Assembly (NCBI GenBank): GCA_902788995.1
Contig: CADAMO010000033.1
Coordinates: forward strand, 1-54,936
Reading direction: 5' to 3'
From: Oscillospiraceae bacterium
Lineage (GTDB): Bacteria; Bacillota; Clostridia; Oscillospirales; Acutalibacteraceae
Length of the DNA stretch: 54,936 nucleotides
This document shows, piece after piece, positions 34,611-41,511 of the stretch; the first letter of the stretch is position 1; each line of letters opens with the position of its first letter. The notes under the pieces were generated by a model. The model was not told where the DNA came from. It ran no database searches and was given only the letters and a program-made list of their open reading frames with translations. The position numbers were made by a program, and so were the translations under genes.

Positions 34611-34740
34611 TTCCCTCCTGTGTGCGTTTGTTTTTTTGCAGCGCGGCACCTCAGTGCCGCTTCAGTCGTAAGTCGTTCCCTCCTGTGTGCGTTTGTTTTT
34701 TTGCAGCGCGGCACCTCAGTGCCGCTTCAGTCGTAAGTCG
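34611..34740. repeat. Perfect 65-bp tandem duplication carrying a REP A unit and the purF ribosome site
   Basis: Copies 34611-34675 and 34676-34740 are identical. Each contains CCTCCT-type DNA (purF ribosome site on the minus strand), a forward A unit without intact GTAG (GCAGCGCGGCAC, hairpin GCGGCAC/GTGCCGC) and the first heptads of array H5. Identity implies a very recent event. Confidence 0.95.
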
Positions 34741-34854
34741 TAAGTCGTGAGTCGTAAGCAGCCCTCCGGGCGATCCCAAGAATTGCGGGACCGATGTCAT
34801 TCCTCTCGCGGCGCACCGCGCCGCTCTTACGACTTACGACTTGCGACTTGCGAC
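34727..34854. repeat. AG-phased heptad array H5, inverted pair
   Basis: Left: AGTCGTA and AGTCGTG units at 34729-34756. Right: TTACGAC twice and TTGCGAC twice at 34827-34854. About 70 bp lie between. It forms most of the purE-purF spacer and uses the same unit as array H6 14 kb away. Confidence 0.9.
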
Positions 34855-34860
34855 TGGGAA

Positions 34861-35349
34861 TCACAGCCTTGCTGTGATCCCTTCGTCCTTCGCCAGCACC
34901 GCTTCCGCGTCGGCTTTGCGTTTGGCATCCAGCTTGTCCGCCAGCGCCGCGTCCTCTACGGCGAGGATCTGCAGACAAAGCAAAGCGGCATTGGCGCCTC
35001 CGTTCAGCGCGACGGTGGCCACCGGAATACCGGAGGGCATCTGAACCGTCGACAGGAGCGCGTCAATGCCGTCCATCGCGCCGCCCTTGCAGGGGATGCC
35101 CACCACGGGCAGCGTGGTGTTGGCCGCAACGGCGCCCGCCAGGTGCGCCGCCATGCCCGCCGCGGCAATAATGGCCCCAAAGCCGTTCTCCCGGGCGTGC
35201 AGGGCGAAATCCCGCGCCTGCTCCGGCGTGCGGTGGGCCGAAAATACGTGCGCCTCAAAGGGAACGCCGAATTCCTTCAGAACGTCCGTCGCCTTTTTGA
35301 CCACGGGCAGGTCGCTGTCGCTGCCCATAATGATACCGATTTTTTTCAT
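34861..35349 (-). CDS. purE: N5-carboxyaminoimidazole ribonucleotide mutase
   Basis: A 162-residue PurE, which rearranges N5-CAIR to CAIR. It begins MKKIGIIMGSDSDLPVV (substrate phosphate loop GSDSD) and carries SAHRTPEQARDFA and AAAGMAAHLAGAVAANTTLPVVGIP. Length is normal for the bacterial class I enzyme. ATG 35349 follows GGAGG at 10 nt. First gene of the purine operon, downstream of the riboswitch and a REP pair. No purK is visible in the window, so this may be the CO2-using situation, or purK lies elsewhere. Confidence 0.96.
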   Translation of the reverse strand: MKKIGIIMGSDSDLPVVKKATDVLKEFGVPFEAHVFSAHRTPEQARDFALHARENGFGAIIAAAGMAAHLAGAVAANTTLPVVGIPCKGGAMDGIDALLSTVQMPSGIPVATVALNGGANAALLCLQILAVEDAALADKLDAKRKADAEAVLAKDEGITARL

Positions 35350-35371
35350 GATGCTGCTTCCTCCGTTCTCC

Positions 35372-35463
35372 GTAGCGCGGCACCTCAGTGCCGCTTCAGC
35401 AAAAGATAATTGTGAATTGAAAAAAGTTGTTTTCGTGTTAGCGGCACTGAGGTGCCGCGCTAC
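35372..35463. repeat. BIME-like pair of REP A units in the purE leader
   Basis: Forward A 35372-35395 (GTAGCGCGG foot) and inverted A 35440-35463 around 44 bp of AT-rich DNA. It is placed between the riboswitch terminator and purE, so it is transcribed in the leader. Confidence 0.85.
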
Positions 35464-35472
35464 CAAATGAAA

Positions 35473-35854
35473 CTGGGCGCAGATGTCCCTTTGAAGAACA
35501 ACTGCGCCCAGACGGTCGGCTTTAGGTGGAGAGAGTAACACTGCGCACGCCTGAAAAACGCCAGAGCACACACATACGGGCGTTTTCCTCCTCGCCATAC
35601 GTCAGTATGCCTTCGTCGTCAAGCCACCCGTCTGTATGCACTCTGACGGCTTTCAGGTGCGATGCAGTTTTTGGCTGGAAGATTTTTGCGAGAACGAGGA
35701 AAAAAGCGCAGGAATGCTGACGCCTGCCGAGCATTTTTGACGATGTTATCACGGAAATCTTCCGCCAAAAACCGTACGGAGTGTAACTCTCTCCACCTTC
35801 GGTCTGCTGCTTCACTGCGGTACTCCGCTCAATCCCCGTCGGTCGCAGGAGACC
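35473..35854 (-). promoter_or_regulatory. Predicted ZTP (pfl) riboswitch with terminator, split by a 281-nt linker
   Basis: Read on the minus strand. The 5' subdomain is 35854-35801: outer stem GGTCT/AGACC, the motif TGCGACCGACG, and hairpin GCGG-AGTA-CCGC. The 3' subdomain is 35519-35502 with CCGTCTGGGC. ZTP riboswitches have UGCGACUGGCG, a GG-stem and CCGCCUGGGC, in which GGCG pairs with CGCC. Here the pairing is kept by covariation: GACG (35841-35838) with CGTC (35514-35511). The 3' subdomain overlaps the 5' arm of a 10-bp terminator stem (35511-35502 with 35482-35473) followed by TTTCATTT. It is expected to turn the purine operon on when ZTP accumulates. Not verified computationally. Confidence 0.7.
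35525..35797. other. 273-bp inverted-repeat-bounded insert between the two riboswitch halves
   Basis: Ends are an 18-bp inverted repeat with one mismatch: GGTGGAGAGAGTAACACT at 35525-35542 and its complement at 35780-35797. Inside are more inverted repeats: 35668-35685 with 35755-35771, and AAAACGCC/GGCGTTTT (35555-35562, 35579-35586). On the minus strand an uninterrupted frame of about 97 codons spans it (contains MLGRRQHS and LTYGEEENARMC), without a ribosome site. It could be a mobile insert, a structured RNA domain or a leader-encoded peptide. Confidence 0.55.
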
Positions 35855-35872
35855 TTTGATTGAATTACTCTT

Positions 35873-35902
35873 ATTTTATCACGGTAAAACGGAGCCTGTC
35901 AA
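35873..35902 (-). promoter_or_regulatory. Promoter of the purine operon
   Basis: Minus strand TTGACA (35902-35897), 18-bp spacer, TAAAAT (35878-35873). Transcription would start near 35866, about 12 nt before the riboswitch aptamer. Confidence 0.85.
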
Positions 35903-35973
35903 GCAAGACGGGCCAAAAAAAACCGAAATGATAGATTGCCTTATTTTAATGATAAGAATAGATTGTTTTTTGT

Positions 35974-36459
35974 TTAAATAGCTTGCGGCAGCCCCGCCGG
36001 GTCCAGCCCTTCCGCCGCCATGCGGATGGCCCAGAACCGCCGAAAGGCGGGCGTCTGCGCGTCAAGGCCTTCCCGGAGCTTTTGCAGCGTCCGTTTGCCC
36101 ACCCGGCGGTCCAGCAGAGCGAAGAGACGTACGATCTGATCCTCGCTCTGCAGGCTCTCCTGCACGGTCTGGGTATCGAACTCATGGAACGCGTCATAGA
36201 AGCTGTGGGGGTTGAGTCCCTCAAAATACAGATGGCGGGCCAACTCCTCCTCGGACTCACGGCCGGTCAGGAGGTCGCTCGGCCACAATTCCAGATAGCC
36301 GCCGCTGAGGGCCTCCTCGCCGTCAACAACGATGGCGGCGCGCCCCTGATAATCGGGCATCCAGGGGTACCGGGTCACAAAGTACCGCACCCGCCCCCGC
36401 AGGCACGGGGCGAGGTAATCGTTTTCCAGCTTATGCCGCATATTGCTCCAGCGGTCCAT
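35974..36459 (-). CDS. Conserved-looking hypothetical protein
   Basis: A 161-residue soluble protein that I cannot name. The N-terminal part (LAPCLRGRVRYFVTRYP, then GRAAIVVDGEEALSGGYLELW) reads like a beta-rich domain; the C-terminal half is helical (ESEEELARHLYFEGLNPHSF, FALLDRRVGKRTLQKLREGL). ATG 36459 has AAGGAG 5 nt upstream and is preferred over the start seven codons earlier. It lies last in a run with the broken gene 36532-37083 and the DUF2752 gene. The 3' flank (35903-35973) is AT-rich with no clear terminator. Confidence 0.6.
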   Translation of the reverse strand: MDRWSNMRHKLENDYLAPCLRGRVRYFVTRYPWMPDYQGRAAIVVDGEEALSGGYLELWPSDLLTGRESEEELARHLYFEGLNPHSFYDAFHEFDTQTVQESLQSEDQIVRLFALLDRRVGKRTLQKLREGLDAQTPAFRRFWAIRMAAEGLDPAGLPQAI

Positions 36460-36531
36460 AAGGGCTCCTTTCTGATTCAAACAGCCGGAGGGAAACGCTG
36501 TTCCTTCCGGCTGTTCCGACTGATATCTGTC

Positions 36532-37083
36532 TTACTGATTCTGAGTATCTCCCTGATAGGGCGGCTGCACGTCCTGCGGCGGCTGATACTGCGGCTGCTG
36601 CGGAACCTGATACTGCTGCTGGGGAGCTTGATACTGGGGCGCCTGATACTGGGGCTGCTGATAGCCGTACTGCGGATTGGCCTGAACACCGTTGGGAGAG
36701 GAATTGCAGCCAAGCATGACGGCGTCGTTGATCTTATTGGTCAGGCCGCTCTGATTGACGCAGCCCATGATGCCCGTTACGATCGGCCCCCAGCACAGGA
36801 ACCAGCCAACGATCAGGGCAATGATCTTGTTGGTCCACTCATGCTCGATGCTCAACGTCATCGCCGTGTTGTTGACCATCATCTGAACGCGGCTCTCCAC
36901 GCCGAGGCCCATAAAATTCTTGAAGCCGTCGCGGTCTTTTCTCACCGTCATCGAGGCGGAGGTGGCGCTCATCGGCGTGGCGACGACTTCTTAGCCCTGC
37001 GCCTGCAGATTTTCAGTGGCAACGGCAAGCACCTGATTCAGGTTCAGATTCGGGTTTACGGGGATCATTTTTGATGTTGACAT
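36532..37083 (-). pseudogene. Membrane protein with Gln/Pro-rich tail, interrupted by TAA at codon 31
   Basis: ATG 37083 with GAGGAG upstream opens the frame (MSTSKMIPVNPNLNLNQVLA). A single in-frame TAA at 36991-36993 follows NLQAQG. The frame then continues without further damage for 152 codons: a domain of about 70 residues (MTVRKDRDGFKNFMGLGVES), a membrane segment (IIALIVGWFLCWGPIVTGIM) and a QYQAPQYQAPQ-type tail. The preserved reading frame suggests a recent TAC/TAT to TAA change or an error. Re-initiation at ATG 36972 is possible. It overlaps the DUF2752 gene by 19 bp. Confidence 0.7.
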
Positions 37084-37478
37084 AAAAAAACACTCCTCAA
37101 AAAACGAATTACTTTATATATCACCCCGTCCTCGGGATGAAAATATACGATCTCAGGGGCAACGGAAAATGCCATCCGCCAGATATACACCGCCAGCAGA
37201 CAAACGCAGAAGACGCCCAGCACGGCGTAAAACCCCTTGCGATTGCGGCGGAAGATCCAGAACAGCGCCGCAAAAACGGGCATCAGGAAGACAACGGGAT
37301 GACAGACGGCAGCGGCGGAAACGTCCAGCCGGGTCAGATGGTACACGGCGCGGCTCATGCCGCAGCCGGGGCAGGAAACGCCTGTCAGCAGCCGGATGGG
37401 GCACCCCAGCCGCCAGTAAAGAATAACAAGGCACAAAACTGCCGCCACGCCGACTGCCGTATTCTTATATTTGCGCAT
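37065..37478 (-). CDS. DUF2752 family membrane protein
   Basis: A 137-residue membrane protein carrying the DUF2752 signature LTGVSCPGCGMSRAVYHLTRLD followed by AAVCHPVVFLMP. About four hydrophobic segments are present. The function of the family is unknown. ATG 37478 is preferred (GAGGCGAAAG just upstream); GTG 37508 and ATG 37490 are alternatives. Its 3' end overlaps the start of the Gln/Pro-tailed membrane protein, so the two probably work together, as DUF2752 genes often adjoin small TM2- or CD225-like membrane proteins. Confidence 0.8.
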   Translation of the reverse strand: MRKYKNTAVGVAAVLCLVILYWRLGCPIRLLTGVSCPGCGMSRAVYHLTRLDVSAAAVCHPVVFLMPVFAALFWIFRRNRKGFYAVLGVFCVCLLAVYIWRMAFSVAPEIVYFHPEDGVIYKVIRFLRSVFLCQHQK

Positions 37479-37676
37479 CTTTCGCCTCATCCCGCAGTAA
37501 TCCGACACAAAACGCGTTTTTTATACTTTTTTTATGATATCGCAAAACAACCGGCGTGTCAAGTTGTTTTGGCTATTTTCATCCGCGCTTTCACGCAATT
37601 GATCCGACTTTCCGGCTGATTGGCGGCAACGACATTTTCCGCCCGGGGAAAACGCTGCTGCCGCAGGGCGGACATA

Positions 37677-38753
37677 TCAGAACATCTCATACTGATCCCT
37701 GCGGATTTGTTCAATGTTTCCGGCGCCGAACCGGTCAAGGTTTCTGCCGTCGTCCCGCAGGTCTCTTCCCAGCGCAGCGCCGGCAAGTTCGATCAACGCC
37801 GTACAGACGGGCGTTGCGACGCCGAGATACCGCCCCAGCGATTCCAGCAGCGCCAGCCCCTGGGGTACGTCTTCCGTGAGATAGCGGTCCTCGGCGGAGA
37901 GCGGCCCCTTCGCCCGGGTGGGCATGGCGGCGTATTCAAAGAAGACCGACTTGCCGTCCGCCGTTTCGTCGAGGGTATTGCGGAATTTGCAGGCGTCCGC
38001 GTAGGAAAGGGGCGGCAGCCCCAGCGCGGCAAGGAGGGCGGTCTTTTCCCGGTCCAACGCTTCCAGCATCCGCCAGACGGAAGGCGTGAAGACCTCGTGG
38101 TACATACAGTAATCGCCGCCGGTTTTCTCCACCCGGGGCAGGCTCATCAGCGCCCCCACGGGGTGGACGATCATATTCGGGTTGTGGAGGGCGGCCTCCA
38201 TTACGCTGCCGCAGTAGGTGAAGGGAAAGCCCAGACGGTCCAGCAACGCGGCGGCCTCCGCCCTGCGGGCAGCCGGAAAAACGCCGATGGGGTTGCGGAC
38301 GTTGCGGAAGCCCACCCGGACCTCGCCGGGACGGGAGATGCGGCAGTCGATGAAAGCGCTCTGCGCTTCGGCGACGGTCACCTTCGCGGAAATATGTTTC
38401 AGCACGTAAGCGGTGGAGAGATAGCCGGGGACGAACAGCAGTAGCTGCCCGTCGGACAGATAAGGGGCCATCCGGCGGATCAGGTCCTCATGAAAATCCG
38501 TCCGGGTACAGACGATCACAACGTCCTTGCCGCGCACCGCCGCAACGTCACGTGAAAGGCATGGGATCACCGCCCGGGTTGATGCGCCGTTTTCCGTCAC
38601 GGTCACGGTTCCGCCGTTCTCCAGGAGGCAGGCAAAATGCGCCTCGTGACCGGAACGGGAGGTCTTGACCAGCGTCACGTCCAGCCCCCGCAGGGCCATA
38701 TCCGCCGCCAGCGCCGTCCCGGCGTTTCCGGCCCCGAGCACCGCGATTTTCAT
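37677..38753 (-). CDS. NAD/NADP octopine/nopaline dehydrogenase family enzyme
   Basis: A 358-residue two-domain oxidoreductase. It starts with a Rossmann motif (KIAVLGAGNAGTALAADMA) and contains the C-terminal opine dehydrogenase features, notably EAALHNPNMIVHPVGAL (catalytic histidine region) and TGGDYCMYHEVFTPSV. Family enzymes reductively join an amino acid and a 2-keto acid or the reverse; a 2-dehydropantoate reductase-like activity is the main alternative. ATG 38753 has GGGAGGG 7 nt upstream. It stands alone, so no pathway is indicated. Confidence 0.85.
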   Translation of the reverse strand: MKIAVLGAGNAGTALAADMALRGLDVTLVKTSRSGHEAHFACLLENGGTVTVTENGASTRAVIPCLSRDVAAVRGKDVVIVCTRTDFHEDLIRRMAPYLSDGQLLLFVPGYLSTAYVLKHISAKVTVAEAQSAFIDCRISRPGEVRVGFRNVRNPIGVFPAARRAEAAALLDRLGFPFTYCGSVMEAALHNPNMIVHPVGALMSLPRVEKTGGDYCMYHEVFTPSVWRMLEALDREKTALLAALGLPPLSYADACKFRNTLDETADGKSVFFEYAAMPTRAKGPLSAEDRYLTEDVPQGLALLESLGRYLGVATPVCTALIELAGAALGRDLRDDGRNLDRFGAGNIEQIRRDQYEMF

Positions 38754-38865
38754 GCCGTTGCCCTCCCTCTTCATTTTTGTTCATTATACGGGGATTGTTG
38801 TTTTCTGTCAAGAAAAACGGGAGAAGACATAGAAAAAGAGGGATTTGTCGGGTGACGCGAACCCC

Positions 38866-39094
38866 GTAGCGCGGCACCTCAGTGCCGCTCTTCGCGCAAA
38901 CAACTATCGTAGCACGGCGCATTGCGCCGTCTGGCGTGTCTGATAAATATAACTGAATTACAACGAAAAACCGGTCCCATAAGGAATCATGCAGAGGAAA
39001 AAACAATCATCATGGGCAACCGTCTGACGGCGCAATGCGCCGTGCTACGTGATGCAACTTCTCCCTCACAGCGGCACTGAGGTGCCGCGCTACC
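38866..39094. repeat. Nested BIME-like palindrome A-B-(90 bp)-B'-A'
   Basis: Forward A 38866-38889, forward B 38909-38934, inverted B 39025-39048, inverted A 39070-39094. The A-B linker matches the linker at 3248-3266 in reverse. The four units are arranged symmetrically, so a single strand can fold into one long cruciform-like structure. It fills nearly all of the 351-bp gap 38754-39104. Confidence 0.9.
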
Positions 39095-39104
39095 ATTACA
39101 ACCG

Positions 39105-40385
39105 TCACGGCTGCGCCATTTGCCGCACGTAGCCGGTGCGCTCCACCAGCTCCTGCCCCTGGGGGCCGGTCATCCAGTCCACAAAGGCGCGGACGGTTTC
39201 ATCTGCGTCGGCGCGGGTGACGGCAAAGAAGGAGGACGCCTGCGGGTAGGTCCCGTCGGCGATGTGCTCCGCCGTGGGTTCCACGCCGTCCAGCGGCAGC
39301 AGGCGGACGCCGCCGTTGCCCACCATCTCGTTGCAGTAAAACCGGAAGGAATACCCCAGGGCGTTCTTGAAGTTTTTATAGTCGGCGGTCTGTTCGATGA
39401 TGCCGCCCATGCCGGCGATGACCCGCTCCGTGGGGGCCGGGGCCAGGGGCGTATCGCCCATGAGGCGCAGCAGCGCGCTCTGGCTGCCGCTGCCCTCCTC
39501 CCGCTGGAAGGCTTCGATCTGACCGAGCCCCTTGACGCCCAGCTCCTCCCACCGGGTAAGAGCGCCGGAATAGATCTGTTTCACCTGTTCCACCGTCAGC
39601 CCTTGCAGCGGGTTTTTCGTGTTGACGAAGAAAACGAAGGCCTCCCTCCCGATGGGCGTATAGACCAGCTCCACGCCGTTTTTTTCGGCGAATTGCTTCT
39701 GCTGCTCCGACGGGGCGGCCACGAAAATGATATCCGCCTCCCCCGTGACGATCCTTTTGTACGCGCCGGAAGTGGTGGTGCATTTCAGCACCCCGGGCAG
39801 GTCGTAATCATCCACCGTATAGGAAAGGGGGTCCTCCGTTTCCAGCGCTTCCCGGGGATAAACCGCCTTGGCAAAGGCCGCGTAGACCGGGAACAGCGCG
39901 GTGGCGCCGTCCAGCACCGGCAGGTTTTCCGTCAGCCGCAGGGTACTTCCCTCCGGCAGGGAGACGGTTCTGGTATCGGGCAGATAGGGGTCGTACCAAT
40001 ACAGCACGTCGGCGGTCTCCACCTTGGGTACCGCGTCGTAATGGGACTGGTAAAGCTGCATCCCCACCCCGGACCCCGCCAGCGCGGCGGCCAGGACGGC
40101 GGCCGTGATCCGCTTCGCCCTGCGGGGCATCCCCGAAAAGACGGCGACGGCCAGGAACAGGATCCCCACCGCCAGAAAGACCGCGGGAAAGGCCTCCGCG
40201 AACTTCATCGCGGTCAGGTCCCCGGCCCAGACGCTCACCGCCACGGTCAGCGTCAGCCACCCGTAGCACAGCCCCAGAAACAGGGCGGTTTTCCGCAGCC
40301 ACGGTCGGCGCGTTCGTTTGTAAATCACATAAAGCAGACCGAGCAGCACCGGCGCGGCGACGGCCATACCCACCAGAAACAGCAT
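39105..40385 (-). CDS. PstS-like phosphate-binding domain protein with N-terminal membrane segments
   Basis: A 426-residue protein. Four hydrophobic segments fill the first 110 residues; from about 140 there is a periplasmic-binding-type domain with PstS-like strings: STLRLTENLPVLDGATALFPVYAAFA, CTTTSGAYKRIVTGEADIIF, VNTKNPLQGLTVEQVKQIYSGALTRWEELG and REEGSGSQSALL. A substrate-binding domain fused to several membrane helices is unlike classical secreted PstS and could be a sensor. ATG 40385 has AAAGGAG 8 nt upstream. The promoter carries Pho-box-like repeats, which agrees with phosphate. Confidence 0.85.
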   Translation of the reverse strand: MLFLVGMAVAAPVLLGLLYVIYKRTRRPWLRKTALFLGLCYGWLTLTVAVSVWAGDLTAMKFAEAFPAVFLAVGILFLAVAVFSGMPRRAKRITAAVLAAALAGSGVGMQLYQSHYDAVPKVETADVLYWYDPYLPDTRTVSLPEGSTLRLTENLPVLDGATALFPVYAAFAKAVYPREALETEDPLSYTVDDYDLPGVLKCTTTSGAYKRIVTGEADIIFVAAPSEQQKQFAEKNGVELVYTPIGREAFVFFVNTKNPLQGLTVEQVKQIYSGALTRWEELGVKGLGQIEAFQREEGSGSQSALLRLMGDTPLAPAPTERVIAGMGGIIEQTADYKNFKNALGYSFRFYCNEMVGNGGVRLLPLDGVEPTAEHIADGTYPQASSFFAVTRADADETVRAFVDWMTGPQGQELVERTGYVRQMAQP

Positions 40386-40405
40386 GGAATCGACTCCTTT
40401 CATCA

Positions 40406-40447
40406 AAAACCACGCCGACCCCGGTACCCAGAGCGCGGCGTGGTTTT
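40406..40447 (-). promoter_or_regulatory. Strong hairpin at the 5' end of the PstS-like transcript
   Basis: 12-bp perfect stem AAAACCACGCCG/CGGCGTGGTTTT (40406-40417, 40436-40447). It lies directly downstream of the -10 and ends 20 bp before the start codon. It could stabilise the message, attenuate it, or serve as terminator for the operon coming from 41.5 kb. Confidence 0.65.
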
Positions 40448-40518
40448 ATCTTACGGTCTTTTTCGGGGAAAGACAAGGGTTATGACGGTTTTGTCACCGA
40501 CGGTTACGGAATTGTTAC
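40448..40518 (-). promoter_or_regulatory. Promoter with Pho-box-like direct repeats
   Basis: Minus strand -35 TTGTCT (40476-40471), 17-bp spacer, -10 TAAGAT (40453-40448). Upstream are hexamers GTAACA (40518-40513), GTAACC (40507-40502), GTGACA (40497-40492) and GTCATA (40486-40481), spaced 10-11 bp. That phasing and sequence match the TTAACA-type PhoP boxes of Firmicutes. Confidence 0.6.
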
Positions 40519-40527
40519 CGCCTCTTT

Positions 40528-40637
40528 TTACGGTGTTTCAGGCTTGGTTTTCAGCCGGTCCGCGGGGCGTTCCAGCCCCACGGAAGCCCGCAGAAGCTGC
40601 CGGGCGTCGGCGGGAGTGATCGCGCCGTCGCCATCCG
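40528..40637 (-). pseudogene. Out-of-frame dockerin-type repeat, detached 3' end of the gene 40638-41495
   Basis: In the frame shifted by one base, the DNA after the stop at 40638 encodes SVTDGDGAITPADARQLL followed by RASVGLE, a dockerin-type calcium loop plus helix, then ends at TAA 40528-40530. If the T4 run just before the stop (in GCTTTTCCG) had five T, the upstream gene would read straight into it. Confidence 0.7.
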
Positions 40638-41495
40638 TTACGGAAAAGCCACCGTATCCGCCCACGCGTCAAACCGCGGGAGAAGGCTCTCCGCGTCGGA
40701 AACACGGCAGGCGTACTGCACCAGCCAGAACGCGTCGTCGGAACGGTAGGAGTAGGCGCGGTGATAAAAACACTGCCCCTCCTCATTCTCCTCCTCGTAT
40801 TCAAAATACAGAATACCGGACGCCGTGCGCAGCAGCGGGGCATCCAGCCCGTTCGCCGAGATCGTAAAGCGGGCGTAATCCTCCGGGGAATACGCTTCCA
40901 GCTCCCCGTAGTCCGAAAACGCTTCCCGCAAGACGAACACGGCAACCTTTTCCGAATCATAACAGAGATAGAACGGCTCCTGTTCCGTTTGACGAAACGC
41001 TGACGTCAGCGTGATGGAAAAGCCCCTGTCGGTAAAGGTTTTCGGGACCTCACGGTCAAACACACCCCGCATCAGAAGGGAGCCCCCCGCAACGCCGACC
41101 AGAAAGGCGACGATCAGCACGATAAGGCCGGTTTTTTTACCGCGCCGCCGCGCCTGTGCCACCTGCGGCGTGTTGTTGCCGGCGAAACGGAACGCGTTGC
41201 CGCGGCTGGGTTCGAAACAGTTTTTTCCTGTCAGAAAGAGATCCTGTCCGCCCGCCGGAAGCAGATACGGCTCGTTGGCGTAGTCTTTGGAGATCCTGTC
41301 CGCGATCACGAACAGCCTTCGCTCGTCCTCTTCCACGGAAAAGGTTTTCCGCTCGCCGTTTTTCAGCGTGCCCAGCAGCCGGCACGGCGTACCGCAGACC
41401 GTCAGCTCGTTTGCCGCCGGATCCTCAAGGTATACCTTGATCGCGGAAAGGCATGCCACGATCGTTTTCTCGCGTTGGATCGTCACGTTTCTCAT
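40638..41495 (-). CDS. Single-helix membrane protein, probably frameshifted just before a C-terminal dockerin repeat
   Basis: A 285-residue protein as encoded. The N-terminal 125 residues look cytoplasmic and forkhead-associated-like in general style (TVCGTPCRLLGTLKNGERKTF), then a membrane helix (KTGLIVLIVAFLVGVAGGSLL, about 122-143) and a C-terminal domain (FSITLTSAFRQTEQEPFYLC, SGILYFEYEEENEEGQCF). I do not recognise a named family with certainty. ATG 41495 has GGAGGG 6 nt upstream and is 16 bp after the LRR-dockerin gene, so they are co-transcribed. One missing T would restore a 322-residue form ending in a dockerin repeat. Confidence 0.7.
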   Translation of the reverse strand: MRNVTIQREKTIVACLSAIKVYLEDPAANELTVCGTPCRLLGTLKNGERKTFSVEEDERRLFVIADRISKDYANEPYLLPAGGQDLFLTGKNCFEPSRGNAFRFAGNNTPQVAQARRRGKKTGLIVLIVAFLVGVAGGSLLMRGVFDREVPKTFTDRGFSITLTSAFRQTEQEPFYLCYDSEKVAVFVLREAFSDYGELEAYSPEDYARFTISANGLDAPLLRTASGILYFEYEEENEEGQCFYHRAYSYRSDDAFWLVQYACRVSDAESLLPRFDAWADTVAFP

Positions 41496-41511
41496 ACAAA
41501 GCCCTCCGTGT

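Noticed and set aside
34607-34714. Extended N-terminus of PurF through the duplicated repeat
   Set aside because: The upstream in-frame codons are translated repeat DNA, and ATG 34606 has an ideal ribosome site and begins the family sequence.
35350-35902. Guanine (purine) riboswitch upstream of purE
   Set aside because: No purine-aptamer core loops were found. The conserved strings instead match the two ZTP subdomains, with covariation.
24769-36993. Reassigned TAA codon (alternative genetic code) explaining the two nonsense codons
   Set aside because: Several intact genes end normally at TAA (for example purD, purN, purF), and most genes contain no internal TAA.
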